A stretch of DNA of 64,000 nt from Streptomyces sp. S.PB5 (GCF_030403745.1 NZ_JAQMWP010000002.1:845306-909305), one strand, 5' to 3'; positions 1 to 8,285 are shown, numbered from the stretch's first letter. Translations and numbers: made by a program. The notes: a model not told the origin generated them from the sequence alone.

Positions 1-447
1 TTCCACCGGCTCGCCGACAGCCTCACCCGGGTCCTGCTGGTGATCGAGTACTACCCCAAGGGCCTCTTCGAGAAGACCGGCAACATCTGGCGCGCCCAGG
101 GCCGCCGGGCCCGCCTCGACCTCAAGAACTACGTCCGTTTCGTCACCCTCAAGGGCGGCGCCGACGACGGCTGGCGCGGCGAGATCCGCGACGGCGAGGT
201 CGTCCGCAGCCATGAGGACGCGGTCGCCGAGGAAGAAGCCGGCGCCGAAGAGGAGGCGTACGAGGGCGAGGAAGAGCAAGCTGAGGAGGAGGGCCCGTAC
301 GCCGAGGAGGAGGACGAGGAGAAGGAGGAGTACGCCGAGGAACCCGAGGCGGACGAAGAGGAGCAGGAGGAGCCCGAGGGCGAGTACGAGGAGGAAGGCG
401 CCGACGACGAGGAGTACGAGTACGCCGAGGGCGGGAGCCGTCGATGA
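1..447 (+). CDS. gvpZ: GvpZ-like SRPBCC-family protein with acidic tail (5' truncated by window edge)
   Basis: The reading frame is open from base 1, so the gene begins outside the window. The first ~55 visible residues (FHRLADSLTRV..., then EYYPKGLFEKTGN and RARLDLKNYVRFV) match the C-terminal helix of the SRPBCC/polyketide-cyclase fold, a START-like hydrophobic pocket. The rest is a very acidic tail of about 75 residues, mostly Glu and Asp with scattered Tyr and Ala. Its stop overlaps the gvpJ start (ATGA). Position just upstream of gvpJ-L-S-K matches gvpZ in the Streptomyces order O-A-F-G-Y-Z-J-L-S-K, as I recall it. Its role in vesicle assembly is unknown. The acidic tail may act as a solubilising or chaperone-like segment, which is inference. 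Confidence 0.72.
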   Translation, partial: FHRLADSLTRVLLVIEYYPKGLFEKTGNIWRAQGRRARLDLKNYVRFVTLKGGADDGWRGEIRDGEVVRSHEDAVAEEEAGAEEEAYEGEEEQAEEEGPYAEEEDEEKEEYAEEPEADEEEQEEPEGEYEEEGADDEEYEYAEGGSRR

Positions 448-770
448 CGACCCCCGGACGGCTGCCCGAGCCCTATGGCCGGGGTGACGGCGGCGCGAAC
501 CTCGCCGACATCCTGGAGCGCGTCCTCGACAAGGGCGTGATCATCGCCGGCGACATCCGGATCAACCTGCTCGACATCGAACTCCTCACCGTGAAACTGC
601 GGCTCATCGTCGCCTCCGTCGACAAGGCGAAGGAGATGGGCATCGACTGGTGGGAGGACGACCCCGCCCTCTCCACCCGGGCCCGGCGCGACGAACTCGC
701 CAGAGAGAACGCCGAGTTGCGAGAGCGGATCGCACAACTGGAGCCCGGCAGGGCCGAGAAGGAGACCTGA
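444..770 (+). CDS. gvpJ: Gas vesicle protein GvpJ (GvpA/J family)
   Basis: A 108-residue minor gas-vesicle shell protein of the GvpA/GvpJ family. Residues ~20-65 carry the family core: LADILERVLDKGVIIAGDI, then INLLDIELLTVKLRLIVASV, an amphipathic helix-strand-strand-helix unit. The C-terminus is charged and helical, longer than in GvpA. In other species GvpJ forms or helps nucleate the conical tips. The start overlaps the upstream stop by ATGA, and its own stop overlaps the next ATG, so translation is probably coupled. J rather than A is chosen from the position before gvpL, gvpS and gvpK and from the C-terminal extension. GvpS is a close paralogue and remains a possible name. Confidence 0.85.
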   Translation: MTTPGRLPEPYGRGDGGANLADILERVLDKGVIIAGDIRINLLDIELLTVKLRLIVASVDKAKEMGIDWWEDDPALSTRARRDELARENAELRERIAQLEPGRAEKET

Positions 771-1525
771 TGACCGGACTGCGTTACGTGTACGCCGTCT
801 GCCGGCCCTTCAAGGCGCCCCTGCAGTCGCAGCTGACGGGCGTGGCGGGCGATCCGCCCAGACTGCTGGTCCACCACGGCCTCGTCGCCGTGGTGAGCCA
901 TGTCCCGGAGCGGGTCTTCGCCGAAGAGCCGCTCCGGGCGCATCTGGAGGACCTGGACTGGCTGACCGCGACGGCCCGCGCCCACCAGGGCGTGATCGAC
1001 GCCCTCACCGTCGTCACCACCCCGCTGCCGCTCCGGCTCGCCACCGTCTTCCGGGACGACAGCGGCGTACGCACCATGCTGGAGGCCCGCGAGGCCGACT
1101 TCTGCCGCACCCTCGACCGGCTGACCGGCCGGGTCGAGTGGGGCGTCAAGGTGTACGCCGAGGCCGGACCCGCCGAGGCCGAGCCGCCCGGCGGGAAGGC
1201 CACGTCGGGCCGGGACTATCTGCGGCAGCGCAGCTCACGCGTGCGGGCGGACGAGGACCTCTGGCAGCGGGCCGAGGCATTCGCGAGCCGGCTCCACGAA
1301 ACGCTCTGCGCCCATGCCGAGGATTCCCGGCTGCATACCCCGCAGAATGCCGCGCTCTCCGGCGCCGCAGGGCGCAATGTCCTCAACGCCGCCTATCTCG
1401 TCCCGCGGAGCGAATCCGAGGAATTCGTGGAACTCGTCGACCGGACGAAGGGCGAAGCGCCAGGAATGCGGGTCGAACTCACCGGCCCCTGGGCCGCCTA
1501 TTCCTTCGCGGGGGAGAAACCGTGA
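770..1525 (+). CDS. gvpL: Gas vesicle protein GvpL (GvpF/GvpL family)
   Basis: A 251-residue GvpF/L-family protein. It opens with MTGLRYVYAVCRP, the typical first strand of the family. A central segment reads PLPLRLATVFRDD, where the family usually has PLRFGTVF. A conserved-looking Arg-rich patch (DYLRQRSSRVRA) follows near residue 145, and the C-terminal ferredoxin-like half ends VELTGPWAAYSF, matching the usual 'TGPWPPYSF'. These proteins are accessory factors that bind GvpA and seed vesicle assembly. The ATG at 770 was preferred over upstream in-frame codons because it overlaps the gvpJ stop (ATGA) and begins the conserved strand. L rather than F follows from operon position. Confidence 0.88.
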   Translation: MTGLRYVYAVCRPFKAPLQSQLTGVAGDPPRLLVHHGLVAVVSHVPERVFAEEPLRAHLEDLDWLTATARAHQGVIDALTVVTTPLPLRLATVFRDDSGVRTMLEAREADFCRTLDRLTGRVEWGVKVYAEAGPAEAEPPGGKATSGRDYLRQRSSRVRADEDLWQRAEAFASRLHETLCAHAEDSRLHTPQNAALSGAAGRNVLNAAYLVPRSESEEFVELVDRTKGEAPGMRVELTGPWAAYSFAGEKP

Positions 1526-1710
1526 CCGTCGTCGAACGCCGAGAGATCGCCCTCGTGGACCTGCTCGACCGGCTGCTCGCCGGCGGGGTCGTCATCACCG
1601 GCGACATCACCCTGCGCATCGCGGACGTCGACCTCGTCCGCATCGACCTCAACGCCCTGATCAGCTCCGTCAACGCGAACGTCCCGTCGCCGTGGGAGGA
1701 CTCCTCGTGA
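1522..1710 (+). CDS. gvpS: Gas vesicle protein GvpS (GvpA-like, short)
   Basis: A 62-residue GvpA-family protein: REIALVDLLDRLLAGGVVI, then TGDITLRIADVDLVRIDLNA, then LISSV. This is almost only the GvpA core, without the long C-terminal extension of GvpJ. The GTG at 1522 overlaps the gvpL stop (GTGA), and the gene ends in a GTGA overlap with gvpK, so the whole run J-L-S-K looks translationally coupled. No Shine-Dalgarno sequence is needed for this arrangement and none is clear. The longer ORFs in this frame begin inside gvpL and are not supported. A stand-alone role as a minor shell component is likely by family. Confidence 0.83.
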   Translation: MTVVERREIALVDLLDRLLAGGVVITGDITLRIADVDLVRIDLNALISSVNANVPSPWEDSS

Positions 1711-1991
1711 CCCAGGCCCGCAACCGGCTCGACCTCGAACCCGACACCGTCGAGCGGGACCTCGTCAAACTCGTCCTGACCGTGGTGGAGCTGCTGCGCC
1801 AGCTCATGGAGCGCCAAGCGCTGCGCCGCTTCGACGACGGCGGTCTGACCGAGGAGCAGGAGGAGCGGATCGGGCTCACGCTGATGCTCCTCGACGACCG
1901 CATGACCGAACTGCGCGAGCGCTACGGACTGCGGCCCGAGGACCTGAATCTGGACCTCGGGCCGCTCGGACCGCTGCTTCCCCGGGAATGA
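1707..1991 (+). CDS. gvpK: Gas vesicle protein GvpK
   Basis: A 94-residue GvpK. The frame reads RLDLEPDTVERDLVKLVLTV, then VELLRQLMERQALRRF, then LTEEQEERIGLTLMLLDDRM, the three helical blocks typical of GvpK, and ends in an acidic, Leu-rich tail (PEDLNLDLGPLGPLLP). GvpK is required for, or strongly aids, vesicle formation in several hosts; its exact role is not settled. The start is the GTG overlapping the gvpS stop. It is the last gene of the operon, and the next gene downstream is on the opposite strand, converging on it with a gap of only 13 bases. Confidence 0.88.
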   Translation: MTQARNRLDLEPDTVERDLVKLVLTVVELLRQLMERQALRRFDDGGLTEEQEERIGLTLMLLDDRMTELRERYGLRPEDLNLDLGPLGPLLPRE

Positions 1992-2004
1992 GTTCCGGGG
2001 AACA

Positions 2005-2175
2005 TCACCACCTGTACCAGCGTCCCCGTCCTCCGGCTGCGGTGGTGCCACGCATCAGGAATCCAAGGAGCCACAGAACCAGTACCGCTATAGCGACCCA
2101 CCAGAGAATCTTCACTGCGAATCCGGCACCGAACAAAAGCAGCACCAGAAGCAGTACGAGCAGAATGGCTAGCAT
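2005..2175 (-). CDS. Small hydrophobic membrane protein
   Basis: A 56-residue protein not seen in forward-strand readings. The N-terminal two thirds is one or two hydrophobic spans (MLAILLVLLLVLLLFGAGFA, then KILWWVAIAVLVLWLLGFL), followed by a short basic, Gly-rich tail ending WYRW. A strong ribosome-binding site (AGGAGG at 2182-2187) sits 6 bases from the ATG, which makes the call convincing despite the size. It faces the gas-vesicle operon and may be co-transcribed with the methyltransferase upstream (42-base gap). Small hydrophobic proteins of this type are common in Streptomyces. No function is known to me. Confidence 0.75.
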   Translation of the reverse strand: MLAILLVLLLVLLLFGAGFAVKILWWVAIAVLVLWLLGFLMRGTTAAGGRGRWYRW

Positions 2176-2217
2176 AATGTGAACCTCCTGCTTTCCGGGT
2201 TTCCCGGAAACGGGGAT

Positions 2218-3039
2218 TCAGGCGCTCTTACGGCACAGAATTTCTCCGTGCAGCACGGCGAACCAGCCGTCCTCCTGCCGACCCCACTCCCGCCAGGCCT
2301 CCGACACCGCCGCCAGCTGCTCCGGCGTCGCGTGTCCGCCCTCCGTGGCCCGCTCCGCGTACGCCGACGCCAGGGTCCGGTCCGCCCACAGACCGCTCCA
2401 CCACGCCCGCTCCTCGGCCGTGGAGTACGTCCAGGTGCCGGAGGTGGCGGTGATGTCCGTCAGGCCCGCCGCCAGCGCCCAGGACTTCAGCCGGCGCCCG
2501 GCGTCGGGCTCGCCGCCGTTGGCCCGGGCCACCCGCAGGTACAGGTCCCGCCAGTCGTCCATCCCCCGGGACGCCGGGTACCAGGTCATGGCGGAGTAGT
2601 CGGAGTCGCGGACCGCGACGAACCCGTTCGGCCTGGTCACCCGCAGCATCTCGCGCAGCGCCCGCACCGGGTCGCCCACGTGCTGCAGCACCTGGTGGGC
2701 GTGGACCACGCAGAACGTGTCGTCCTCGTACTCCAGGGCGTGCACGTCGGCGACCGCGAAGTCGACGTTCCGCAGGCCGCGGGCGTCGGCGGTGGCCCGG
2801 GCCTGCTCCAGGATGCCCGGCGCGCGGTCGACACCGGTGACCTGGCCGTCGGGGACCAGTTCCGCCAGGTCGGCGGTGATCGTGCCCGGGCCGCAGCCGA
2901 TGTCCAGGATCTTCATGTGGGGCTTCAGCGAACCGAGCAGATAGGCCGCGGAGTTGGCGGCGGTGCGCCAGGTGTGCGAGCGCAGCACCGACTCGTGGTG
3001 CCCGTGCGTGTAGACGGCGGTCTCCTGCGGCTTCGACAT
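2218..3039 (-). CDS. Class I SAM-dependent methyltransferase
   Basis: A 273-residue Rossmann-fold methyltransferase. Motif I is ILDIGCGPGTITADLAEL (residues ~45-62), the acidic end of strand 2 is VTGVDRAPGILE, and motif IV/post-I appears as VVHAHQVLQHVGDPVRALRE, as in the UbiE/COQ5-like and Methyltransf_11/25 families. The C-terminal part holds a substrate-specific segment rich in Trp. The substrate is not evident. The ATG at 3039 (MSKPQET) was chosen over one 51 bases upstream because GGGGAG lies 8 bases before it. It follows the PAP2/DGK gene on the same strand after 109 bases. Confidence 0.85.
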   Translation of the reverse strand: MSKPQETAVYTHGHHESVLRSHTWRTAANSAAYLLGSLKPHMKILDIGCGPGTITADLAELVPDGQVTGVDRAPGILEQARATADARGLRNVDFAVADVHALEYEDDTFCVVHAHQVLQHVGDPVRALREMLRVTRPNGFVAVRDSDYSAMTWYPASRGMDDWRDLYLRVARANGGEPDAGRRLKSWALAAGLTDITATSGTWTYSTAEERAWWSGLWADRTLASAYAERATEGGHATPEQLAAVSEAWREWGRQEDGWFAVLHGEILCRKSA

Positions 3040-3060
3040 GGCTGAACTCCCCTGTTCGAC

Positions 3061-3125
3061 GTCCTGTCGGTGCAGGACACCGTACGGCACTCATGTCGAA
3101 TGATGAGATATGTGTATCGCTATGT
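3061..3125 (-). promoter_or_regulatory. Probable promoter region of the methyltransferase
   Basis: This stretch between the PAP2/DGK stop and the methyltransferase start is unusually AT-rich for the window (around TATGTGTATCGCTATG, 3110-3125). It carries an inverted repeat GTCCTG-N6-CAGGAC at 3061-3078. A promoter here is an inference from base composition and position. No clear -35/-10 pair could be fixed. Confidence 0.3.
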
Positions 3126-3148
3126 GGACTGACAGGGCTGACGGGTGA

Positions 3149-4642
3149 TCAGCTGCCGGGCAGCGGACGGTAGACGGTGAGCGCCTCGGGCAGCTTCTCC
3201 AGCGTCACCTCGCCCTCCACCTGCGTGACTTCGCCGTCGTACGCGAGCAGCGAACCCGGGGCCACGCCCGCCAGACGGAGCCGGGACACCTGGACCGCGG
3301 CGTGCGCGGGGGAGCGGGTCAGCGGACCGGCGAGGGCGGCCGCCAGCAGACGTACCGCCGGTCGCCGGCCGCCGTGCACCACACGCACGTCGAGCTGCCC
3401 GTCGGCGAGATCATGGCGGCGGCCCGGCGTCAGGCCCACCCGGTGGTAGGTGCCGTTGCCGACGAACAGCAGCCACAACGGCCTTGTCCGGCCCCGGAAT
3501 TCGGCCTCCAGCGGATGCCGGTCGGCGCGCAGGACACGCAGCGCCGCGAGCACCCCGGCAGGCCAGCCCCCGATCCGGCGCGACCAGCGGTCCCGCTCCC
3601 GGACGAGCTCCGGATAGACGCCCAGGCTGCAGGTGTTGAGGAAGATGCCATGGGTGTCGCCGCTGACGAAACGGCCCGCGTCCACCCGTACGGCCTCGCC
3701 GCCCTTGACCGCCCTGGCCAGGGACCGGACGTCCTCCACGCCCAGGTCGTAGGCGAAGTGGTTCAGCGTGCCGCCGGGCAGGACCGCGAGCGGCAGGTCA
3801 TGGCGCAGGGCGACCTCGGCGGCGGTGTTCACCGTGCCGTCGCCGCCGCACACCCCGAGCACCCGGGCGCGGGTCGCCGCCTTCTCCAGCTCGGCCCGGA
3901 CGTCGGCGGGCCGGCACTGCACGACCTCGCAGCCCGGCAGGGCGTCCTGCAGTGCCCGCATCCGGTCGACGCCGCCCGCGGCCTCGTTCGCCACCATGAC
4001 CAGGCCCTCGCCGTCGGGCAGCGCGGGCACCTCGGCGCGCGGCCGGGCCGGCGGCATGATCTGGGCGCGGGTCGGCACCATGCCCCGTACGGCGTACGCG
4101 GCCCCCACGCCGAGCAGCGCGCCGGCCAGCACATCGCTCGGGAAGTGGACCCCGGTGTAGACCCGGGACAGCGCGACCGACCAGGCGACCGGCGCCACCA
4201 CCGCGCCCCAGGCCGGGGACTCCAGCGCGACGCCCGCCGCGAACGCGGCCGCCGACGCGGAGTGACCGGACGGGAACGACGTGGTGATGGGCTGCCGCTT
4301 CAGCTGCCGCACCAGCGGCACCGGATCGAGGACCGGGCGGGGACGGCGTACGGACCGCTTGCCGAGCGTGTTGATCGTCAGGGAGGCCAGGCTCAGCGAG
4401 GCGAGACCGCGGGCCGCGGCGCGGCGGGCCCGGGGTGTCCGGCTCGCCGCCATGGCGGCCGCCGTGGCGAACCACAGCACACCGTGGTTCGCGCTCCGGC
4501 TCAGTTTCGGCAGGACCGGCTCGGCGGCCGGCCAGTTGCGCTCGGCGGCGAACTCGAAGAGCCGGCAGTCCAGGGCCAGCAGCGCGTCGCGGACGGCGTG
4601 CCGGCCGGGCTTCGGGGCGGTGAGATCCACGTCAGGCGTCAT
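3149..4642 (-). CDS. Bifunctional PAP2 phosphatase / diacylglycerol kinase-family protein
   Basis: A 497-residue fusion. The N-terminal ~210 residues are a type 2 phosphatidic acid phosphatase domain with all three signature motifs: KRSVRRPRP, TTSFPSGHSASA and SRVYTGVHFPSD. The C-terminal ~290 residues are a diacylglycerol/lipid kinase catalytic domain with VCGGDGTVN and VLPGGTLNHFA. This architecture is common in Streptomyces, where such proteins may act on lipid or prenyl phosphates at the membrane. The reaction here is not known. The ATG at 4642 (MTPDVDLT) is preferred. The frame stays open for 270 codons further, but that region is covered by the histidine phosphatase gene on the other strand. 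The 63-base gap to that gene is a divergent promoter region. Confidence 0.88.
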   Translation of the reverse strand: MTPDVDLTAPKPGRHAVRDALLALDCRLFEFAAERNWPAAEPVLPKLSRSANHGVLWFATAAAMAASRTPRARRAAARGLASLSLASLTINTLGKRSVRRPRPVLDPVPLVRQLKRQPITTSFPSGHSASAAAFAAGVALESPAWGAVVAPVAWSVALSRVYTGVHFPSDVLAGALLGVGAAYAVRGMVPTRAQIMPPARPRAEVPALPDGEGLVMVANEAAGGVDRMRALQDALPGCEVVQCRPADVRAELEKAATRARVLGVCGGDGTVNTAAEVALRHDLPLAVLPGGTLNHFAYDLGVEDVRSLARAVKGGEAVRVDAGRFVSGDTHGIFLNTCSLGVYPELVRERDRWSRRIGGWPAGVLAALRVLRADRHPLEAEFRGRTRPLWLLFVGNGTYHRVGLTPGRRHDLADGQLDVRVVHGGRRPAVRLLAAALAGPLTRSPAHAAVQVSRLRLAGVAPGSLLAYDGEVTQVEGEVTLEKLPEALTVYRPLPGS

Positions 4643-4705
4643 GTGGTGGCGGGTACCCTGAAGTGGCCGTTTCTTGTGCGCAACCGACCCGCGGAGGTTT
4701 GCTGC

Positions 4706-5371
4706 ATGCGACTGCTCCTCGTCCGCCATGGCCAGACCCCGTCCAACGTCGAGTACCTCCTCGACACGGCGATACCCGGGCCCGGTCTCACCGCCCTCGG
4801 CGAGCAGCAGGCGGCGGCCCTGCCCGAGGCGCTCGCCGACGAGGACATCGAGGCCCTCTACGCCTCCACCCTGATCCGCACCCAGCTCACCGCCGCCCCG
4901 CTGGCCGCCGCACGCGGCCTCGACGTGATCGTCCGGGACGGCATCCGCGAGGTCTTCGCCGGCGACCTGGAGATGCTGGACGGCCACTCCCCGCAGGGCC
5001 ACCTCTACATGGAGACGATCTTCGCCTGGTCCGCCGGCGACACCGGGCGGCGCATGCCGGGCGGCGAGAACGGCACCGAGGTGCTCGCGCGCTACGACGC
5101 GGTGGTCACGGAGGCCGCGGACAGCGGCGCCCGCACGGTCGCCCTCGTCAGCCACGGCGCGGCGATCCGCATGTGGACCGCGGCCCGCGCCGACAACGTC
5201 GACGTCGCGTTCGCGGCGGCCCGCCCGCTGGACAACACCGGTGTGGTGATCCTCGAGGGATCTCCCGCCGACGGCTGGAAGGCGCTGTCGTGGGCGGGGG
5301 CCGTCGTGGAGTCCACGGGGCGCGGGGCGGAGGCCGGACCCACGGGGCGGCCGCTGGACGAGGTCGAGTAG
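4706..5371 (+). CDS. Histidine phosphatase family protein (phosphoglycerate mutase-like)
   Basis: A 221-residue protein of the histidine phosphatase superfamily. It starts MRLLLVRHGQTPSN, containing the catalytic RHG; the second catalytic His is in ALVSHGAAIRMW near residue 151. Key Arg positions and an acidic residue (GIREVFAGDLEML) are in place. The substrate is unknown; members include phosphatases of sugar phosphates and small metabolites. The ATG is preceded by GGAGG at 4693-4697. It diverges from the PAP2/DGK gene, and ABC-F follows 79 bases downstream on the same strand. Confidence 0.87.
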   Translation: MRLLLVRHGQTPSNVEYLLDTAIPGPGLTALGEQQAAALPEALADEDIEALYASTLIRTQLTAAPLAAARGLDVIVRDGIREVFAGDLEMLDGHSPQGHLYMETIFAWSAGDTGRRMPGGENGTEVLARYDAVVTEAADSGARTVALVSHGAAIRMWTAARADNVDVAFAAARPLDNTGVVILEGSPADGWKALSWAGAVVESTGRGAEAGPTGRPLDEVE

Positions 5372-5450
5372 CGGAGCACAGGCCGGAAGCGCTGGAAGCG
5401 CCGAATATGCGTTTGCCCGGCCCGCCCCCCGACCCGCAGAATGCGGCCCC

Positions 5451-7070
5451 ATGGGACATCTGGAAGCCGCGCACCTCGAGTACTACCTCCCCGACGGGAG
5501 GGCGCTGCTCGGCGATGTGTCCTTCCGGGTGGGCGAAGGGGCCGTCGTGGCCCTCGTCGGGCCCAACGGCGCCGGCAAGACGACCCTGCTGCGGCTGATC
5601 TCGGGCGAGCTGAAGCCGCACGGCGGAACGGTCACCGTGGGCGGCGGTCTCGGAGTGATGCGCCAGTTCGTGGGCTCCGTACGGGACGAGACGACCGTAC
5701 GGGACCTGCTGGTGTCGGTCGCGCCGCCCCGGATCCGGGAGGCCGCGCAGGCCGTGGACCGGGCCGAGCACCTGATCATGACGGTCGACGACGAAGCCGC
5801 CCAGCTGAAGTACGCGCAGGCCCTCGCCGACTGGGCCGAGGTGCGCGGGTACGAGTCCGAGACGCTGTGGGACATGTGCACCATGGCCGCGCTCGGGGTG
5901 CCCTACGACAAGGCGCAGTTCCGGGAGGTCCGTACCCTCTCCGGCGGTGAGCAGAAGCGGCTGGTCCTTGAGGCGCTGCTGCGCGGCACCGACGAGGTGC
6001 TGCTGCTCGACGAGCCGGACAACTACCTCGACGTGCCCGGCAAGCGCTGGCTGGAGGAGCGGCTGAAGGAGACCCGCAAGACGGTCCTCTTCGTCTCCCA
6101 CGACCGCGAACTCCTCGCCCGCGCCGCAGAGAAGATCGTGTCCGTGGAGCCCTCGCCGACGGGCGCGGACGCCTGGGTGCACGGGGCCGGCTTCGAGACC
6201 TACCACGAGGCCCGGCGCGAACGCTTCGCCCGCTTCGAGGAGTTGCGCCGGCGCTGGGACGAGAAGCACGCCCAGCTGAAGAAGCTCGTCCTGAACCTCC
6301 GTCAGGCGGCCTCCATCAGCCATGAGTTGTCCTCCCGCTACCAGGCCGCCCAGACCCGGCTGCGCAAGTTCGAGGAGGCCGGGCCGCCGCCCGAGCCGCC
6401 GCGCGAGCAGGACATCAGGATGCGGATCAAGGGCGGCCGCACCGGAGTGAGGGCCGTCACCTGCCAGGGACTTGAGCTCACCGGCCTGATGAAGCCCTTC
6501 GACCTGGAGGTCTTCTACGGCGAACGCGTCGCCGTCCTCGGCTCCAACGGCTCCGGCAAGTCGCACTTCCTGCGGCTGCTGGCCGGCGAGGACGTGGCGC
6601 ACACGGGCCGGTGGAAACTGGGGGCGCGGGTCGTCCCCGGGCACTTCGCCCAGACCCACGCCCACCCCGAACTGACGGGCCGCACCCTCCTCGACATCCT
6701 GTGGACGGAGCACTCGCAGGACCGGGGCGCGGCGATGTCCAGGCTGCGCCGCTACGAGCTCACCCAGCAGGCCGAGCAGACCTTCGACCGGCTCTCCGGC
6801 GGCCAGCAGGCCCGCTTCCAGATCCTGCTGCTGGAACTGGAGGGCGTCACGGCCCTGCTCCTGGACGAGCCCACGGACAACCTCGACCTGGAGTCCGCCG
6901 AGGCCCTCCAGGAGGGCCTGGAGGCCTTCGACGGCACGGTCCTGTCCGTCACCCACGACCGCTGGTTCGCCCGCTCCTTCGACCGCTATCTGGTCTTCGG
7001 CAGCGACGGCCGGGTCCGGGAGACGGCCGAGCCGGTGTGGGACGAGCGCCGGGTGGAACGGGCGCGGTAG
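5451..7070 (+). CDS. ABC-F family ATP-binding protein
   Basis: A 539-residue soluble protein with two ABC ATPase domains and no membrane segments. Domain 1 has Walker A GPNGAGKTT (~residue 38), signature LSGGEQKR and Walker B VLLLDEPDNYLD. A charged linker rich in Arg/Glu/Lys follows. Domain 2 has GSNGSGKSH, LSGGQQAR and ALLLDEPTDNLD. This is the ABC-F layout: ribosome-associated translation factors, some of which protect against antibiotics. Whether this one confers resistance or is a housekeeping factor cannot be told from sequence. It is transcribed alone and ends before a strong hairpin shared with the convergent neighbour. Confidence 0.88.
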   Translation: MGHLEAAHLEYYLPDGRALLGDVSFRVGEGAVVALVGPNGAGKTTLLRLISGELKPHGGTVTVGGGLGVMRQFVGSVRDETTVRDLLVSVAPPRIREAAQAVDRAEHLIMTVDDEAAQLKYAQALADWAEVRGYESETLWDMCTMAALGVPYDKAQFREVRTLSGGEQKRLVLEALLRGTDEVLLLDEPDNYLDVPGKRWLEERLKETRKTVLFVSHDRELLARAAEKIVSVEPSPTGADAWVHGAGFETYHEARRERFARFEELRRRWDEKHAQLKKLVLNLRQAASISHELSSRYQAAQTRLRKFEEAGPPPEPPREQDIRMRIKGGRTGVRAVTCQGLELTGLMKPFDLEVFYGERVAVLGSNGSGKSHFLRLLAGEDVAHTGRWKLGARVVPGHFAQTHAHPELTGRTLLDILWTEHSQDRGAAMSRLRRYELTQQAEQTFDRLSGGQQARFQILLLELEGVTALLLDEPTDNLDLESAEALQEGLEAFDGTVLSVTHDRWFARSFDRYLVFGSDGRVRETAEPVWDERRVERAR

Positions 7071-7098
7071 CGCGCCGCGTACGGGACGAGCGGGGACA

Positions 7099-7137
7099 GG
7101 GGGCCGGGCCGCGACAGCCGTTCGCGGCCCGGCCCCC
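7099..7137. terminator. Bidirectional hairpin terminator
   Basis: A perfect 16-bp stem (7099-7114 with 7122-7137) and a 7-base loop, very GC-rich and lacking a T-tract. It lies between the convergent ABC-F and baeRF genes and can serve both. Confidence 0.75.
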
Positions 7138-7145
7138 GTACGCCC

Positions 7146-8261
7146 TCACGCCCACCGCAGCAGCGCGCCCAGGCCCCCCACCGGCCCCTCGGCCCCGCTC
7201 GCCTCCGTCGCCGGTGTCACCGCCAGCGCCGCCGCACCCGTCGCCACCGCCGAGCGGATCAGGGCGTCGTCCGCGCGGGCCGACCAGGAGTTCTGCTCGC
7301 CTAGGACCGTCAGCTCGGTGCGGCGCACCGCGATCTGGTCCGGGTCCTCGCCGATCCACACCTCGCGGTGCGCGTCGGGCCCCTCCGGATGCAGCAGCAG
7401 TTCGTCGATACGGTGCTCACGCGCGGCCTCGACCAGCGCGGGCACGCCCTCCACGGCTCCGGCACGCCCGTCGGCGCCCGGCTCACGTGCCGCGAGGAAC
7501 CGCTCCAGCTCCTGCTCGGCCCGCTGCCGCACATGCTCGGCGCGCACCCGCTCCACGTCCTCGTCGAGCAGCCGGCTGCCGCTGCCGTGCGGAGCCTCGG
7601 CCACCAGGGCGTCCAGCCGCTCGGGCAGCCGCTCGCGCACGGCCCGTCGCTCCCGGTCCTCCCCCACGAGGACCAGCAGGTCGGCCCGGGTCTCCTCCTG
7701 GCAGACGGTGAGCGCGTCGGCGATCTCGGCCGCGTTGTGCTCCCAGGTGTTCTGGACCTTGAGCTGGAAGTGCCGCTCGGACCAGTCGGCGGTGCTCGTA
7801 CGGTGCAGGGGCCAGGTGCGCCCGGTCACCGACCCGGCATCGCCCCGGCCCAGAGCGCTGCGCAGCTCGAAGGCCGCGCCCTTGCGGTCGATGTACGCCA
7901 CCACACAGACCGGGTCCTCGCCGACGAGCTCCAGCAGGGGCGCGGTGTGCGGCAGCGGCGCCCAGTGGGCCCGGTCGCCGTCCGGGGAACGGGCCAGCGG
8001 CGGGTCCAGCACCACCTCTCCCGCGCGCGCGAACAGCGCACGGCCGTGCGGCTCGCGGGAGTGCTGCAGTTCGTCCAGCGCCTGCCGGACGGCCAGGCAC
8101 GTCTCCTCGTCGGCGCCCTGCGAGGCCAGCTCCCGGGCCATCGCCGTGGCCGTCAGATGCCTCTCGTGGGGCGTCGCCTCCGTATGGCGGGAGGTGTCGA
8201 CGTACACGGAGGCCCAGGGCCCCGGATGTTCGTAGAGTGGGTGCAGAAAGGCGAGATCCAT
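7146..8261 (-). CDS. baeRF/Vms1-like protein (Rv2629-type)
   Basis: A 371-residue protein of the bacterial archaeo-eukaryotic release factor (baeRF) group, often annotated Vms1/Ankzf1-like peptidyl-tRNA hydrolase and related to mycobacterial Rv2629. Visible family marks are the opening DLAFLHPLYEHPGPWASVYVD, a conserved middle segment (HFQLKVQNTWEHNAAEIADA) and ADLLVLVGEDRERRAV before a long Arg/Glu helix. Family members are tied to ribosome rescue or dormancy stress. The activity here is inference. The ATG at 8261 has GGGAGAG upstream. It diverges from the DUF6158 gene, whose promoter carries a SigB-like motif, which fits a stress setting. Confidence 0.78.
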   Translation of the reverse strand: MDLAFLHPLYEHPGPWASVYVDTSRHTEATPHERHLTATAMARELASQGADEETCLAVRQALDELQHSREPHGRALFARAGEVVLDPPLARSPDGDRAHWAPLPHTAPLLELVGEDPVCVVAYIDRKGAAFELRSALGRGDAGSVTGRTWPLHRTSTADWSERHFQLKVQNTWEHNAAEIADALTVCQEETRADLLVLVGEDRERRAVRERLPERLDALVAEAPHGSGSRLLDEDVERVRAEHVRQRAEQELERFLAAREPGADGRAGAVEGVPALVEAAREHRIDELLLHPEGPDAHREVWIGEDPDQIAVRRTELTVLGEQNSWSARADDALIRSAVATGAAALAVTPATEASGAEGPVGGLGALLRWA

Positions 8262-8285
8262 GGTTCTCTCCCGGTTGCCGCTCGG

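Noticed and set aside
212..487. A plus-strand ORF of highly basic composition inside the acidic gvpZ tail.
   Set aside because: It is the shifted reading of the Glu-rich codons (GAG to AGG/CGA) and not a separate protein.
1988..2182. A 64-residue plus-strand ORF downstream of gvpK.
   Set aside because: The opposite strand gives a clear hydrophobic protein with AGGAGG; the plus-strand protein has no recognisable features and no ribosome-binding site.
3149..5452. A 767-codon minus-strand ORF spanning the PAP2/DGK gene and the region upstream.
   Set aside because: The part above 4642 is opposite the well-supported histidine phosphatase gene. High-GC DNA leaves long open frames; the PAP2 start at 4642 suits the family.
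7098..7140. A possible small RNA from the long hairpin between ABC-F and baeRF.
   Set aside because: The position between convergent stops and the lack of a promoter make a terminator the simpler reading.
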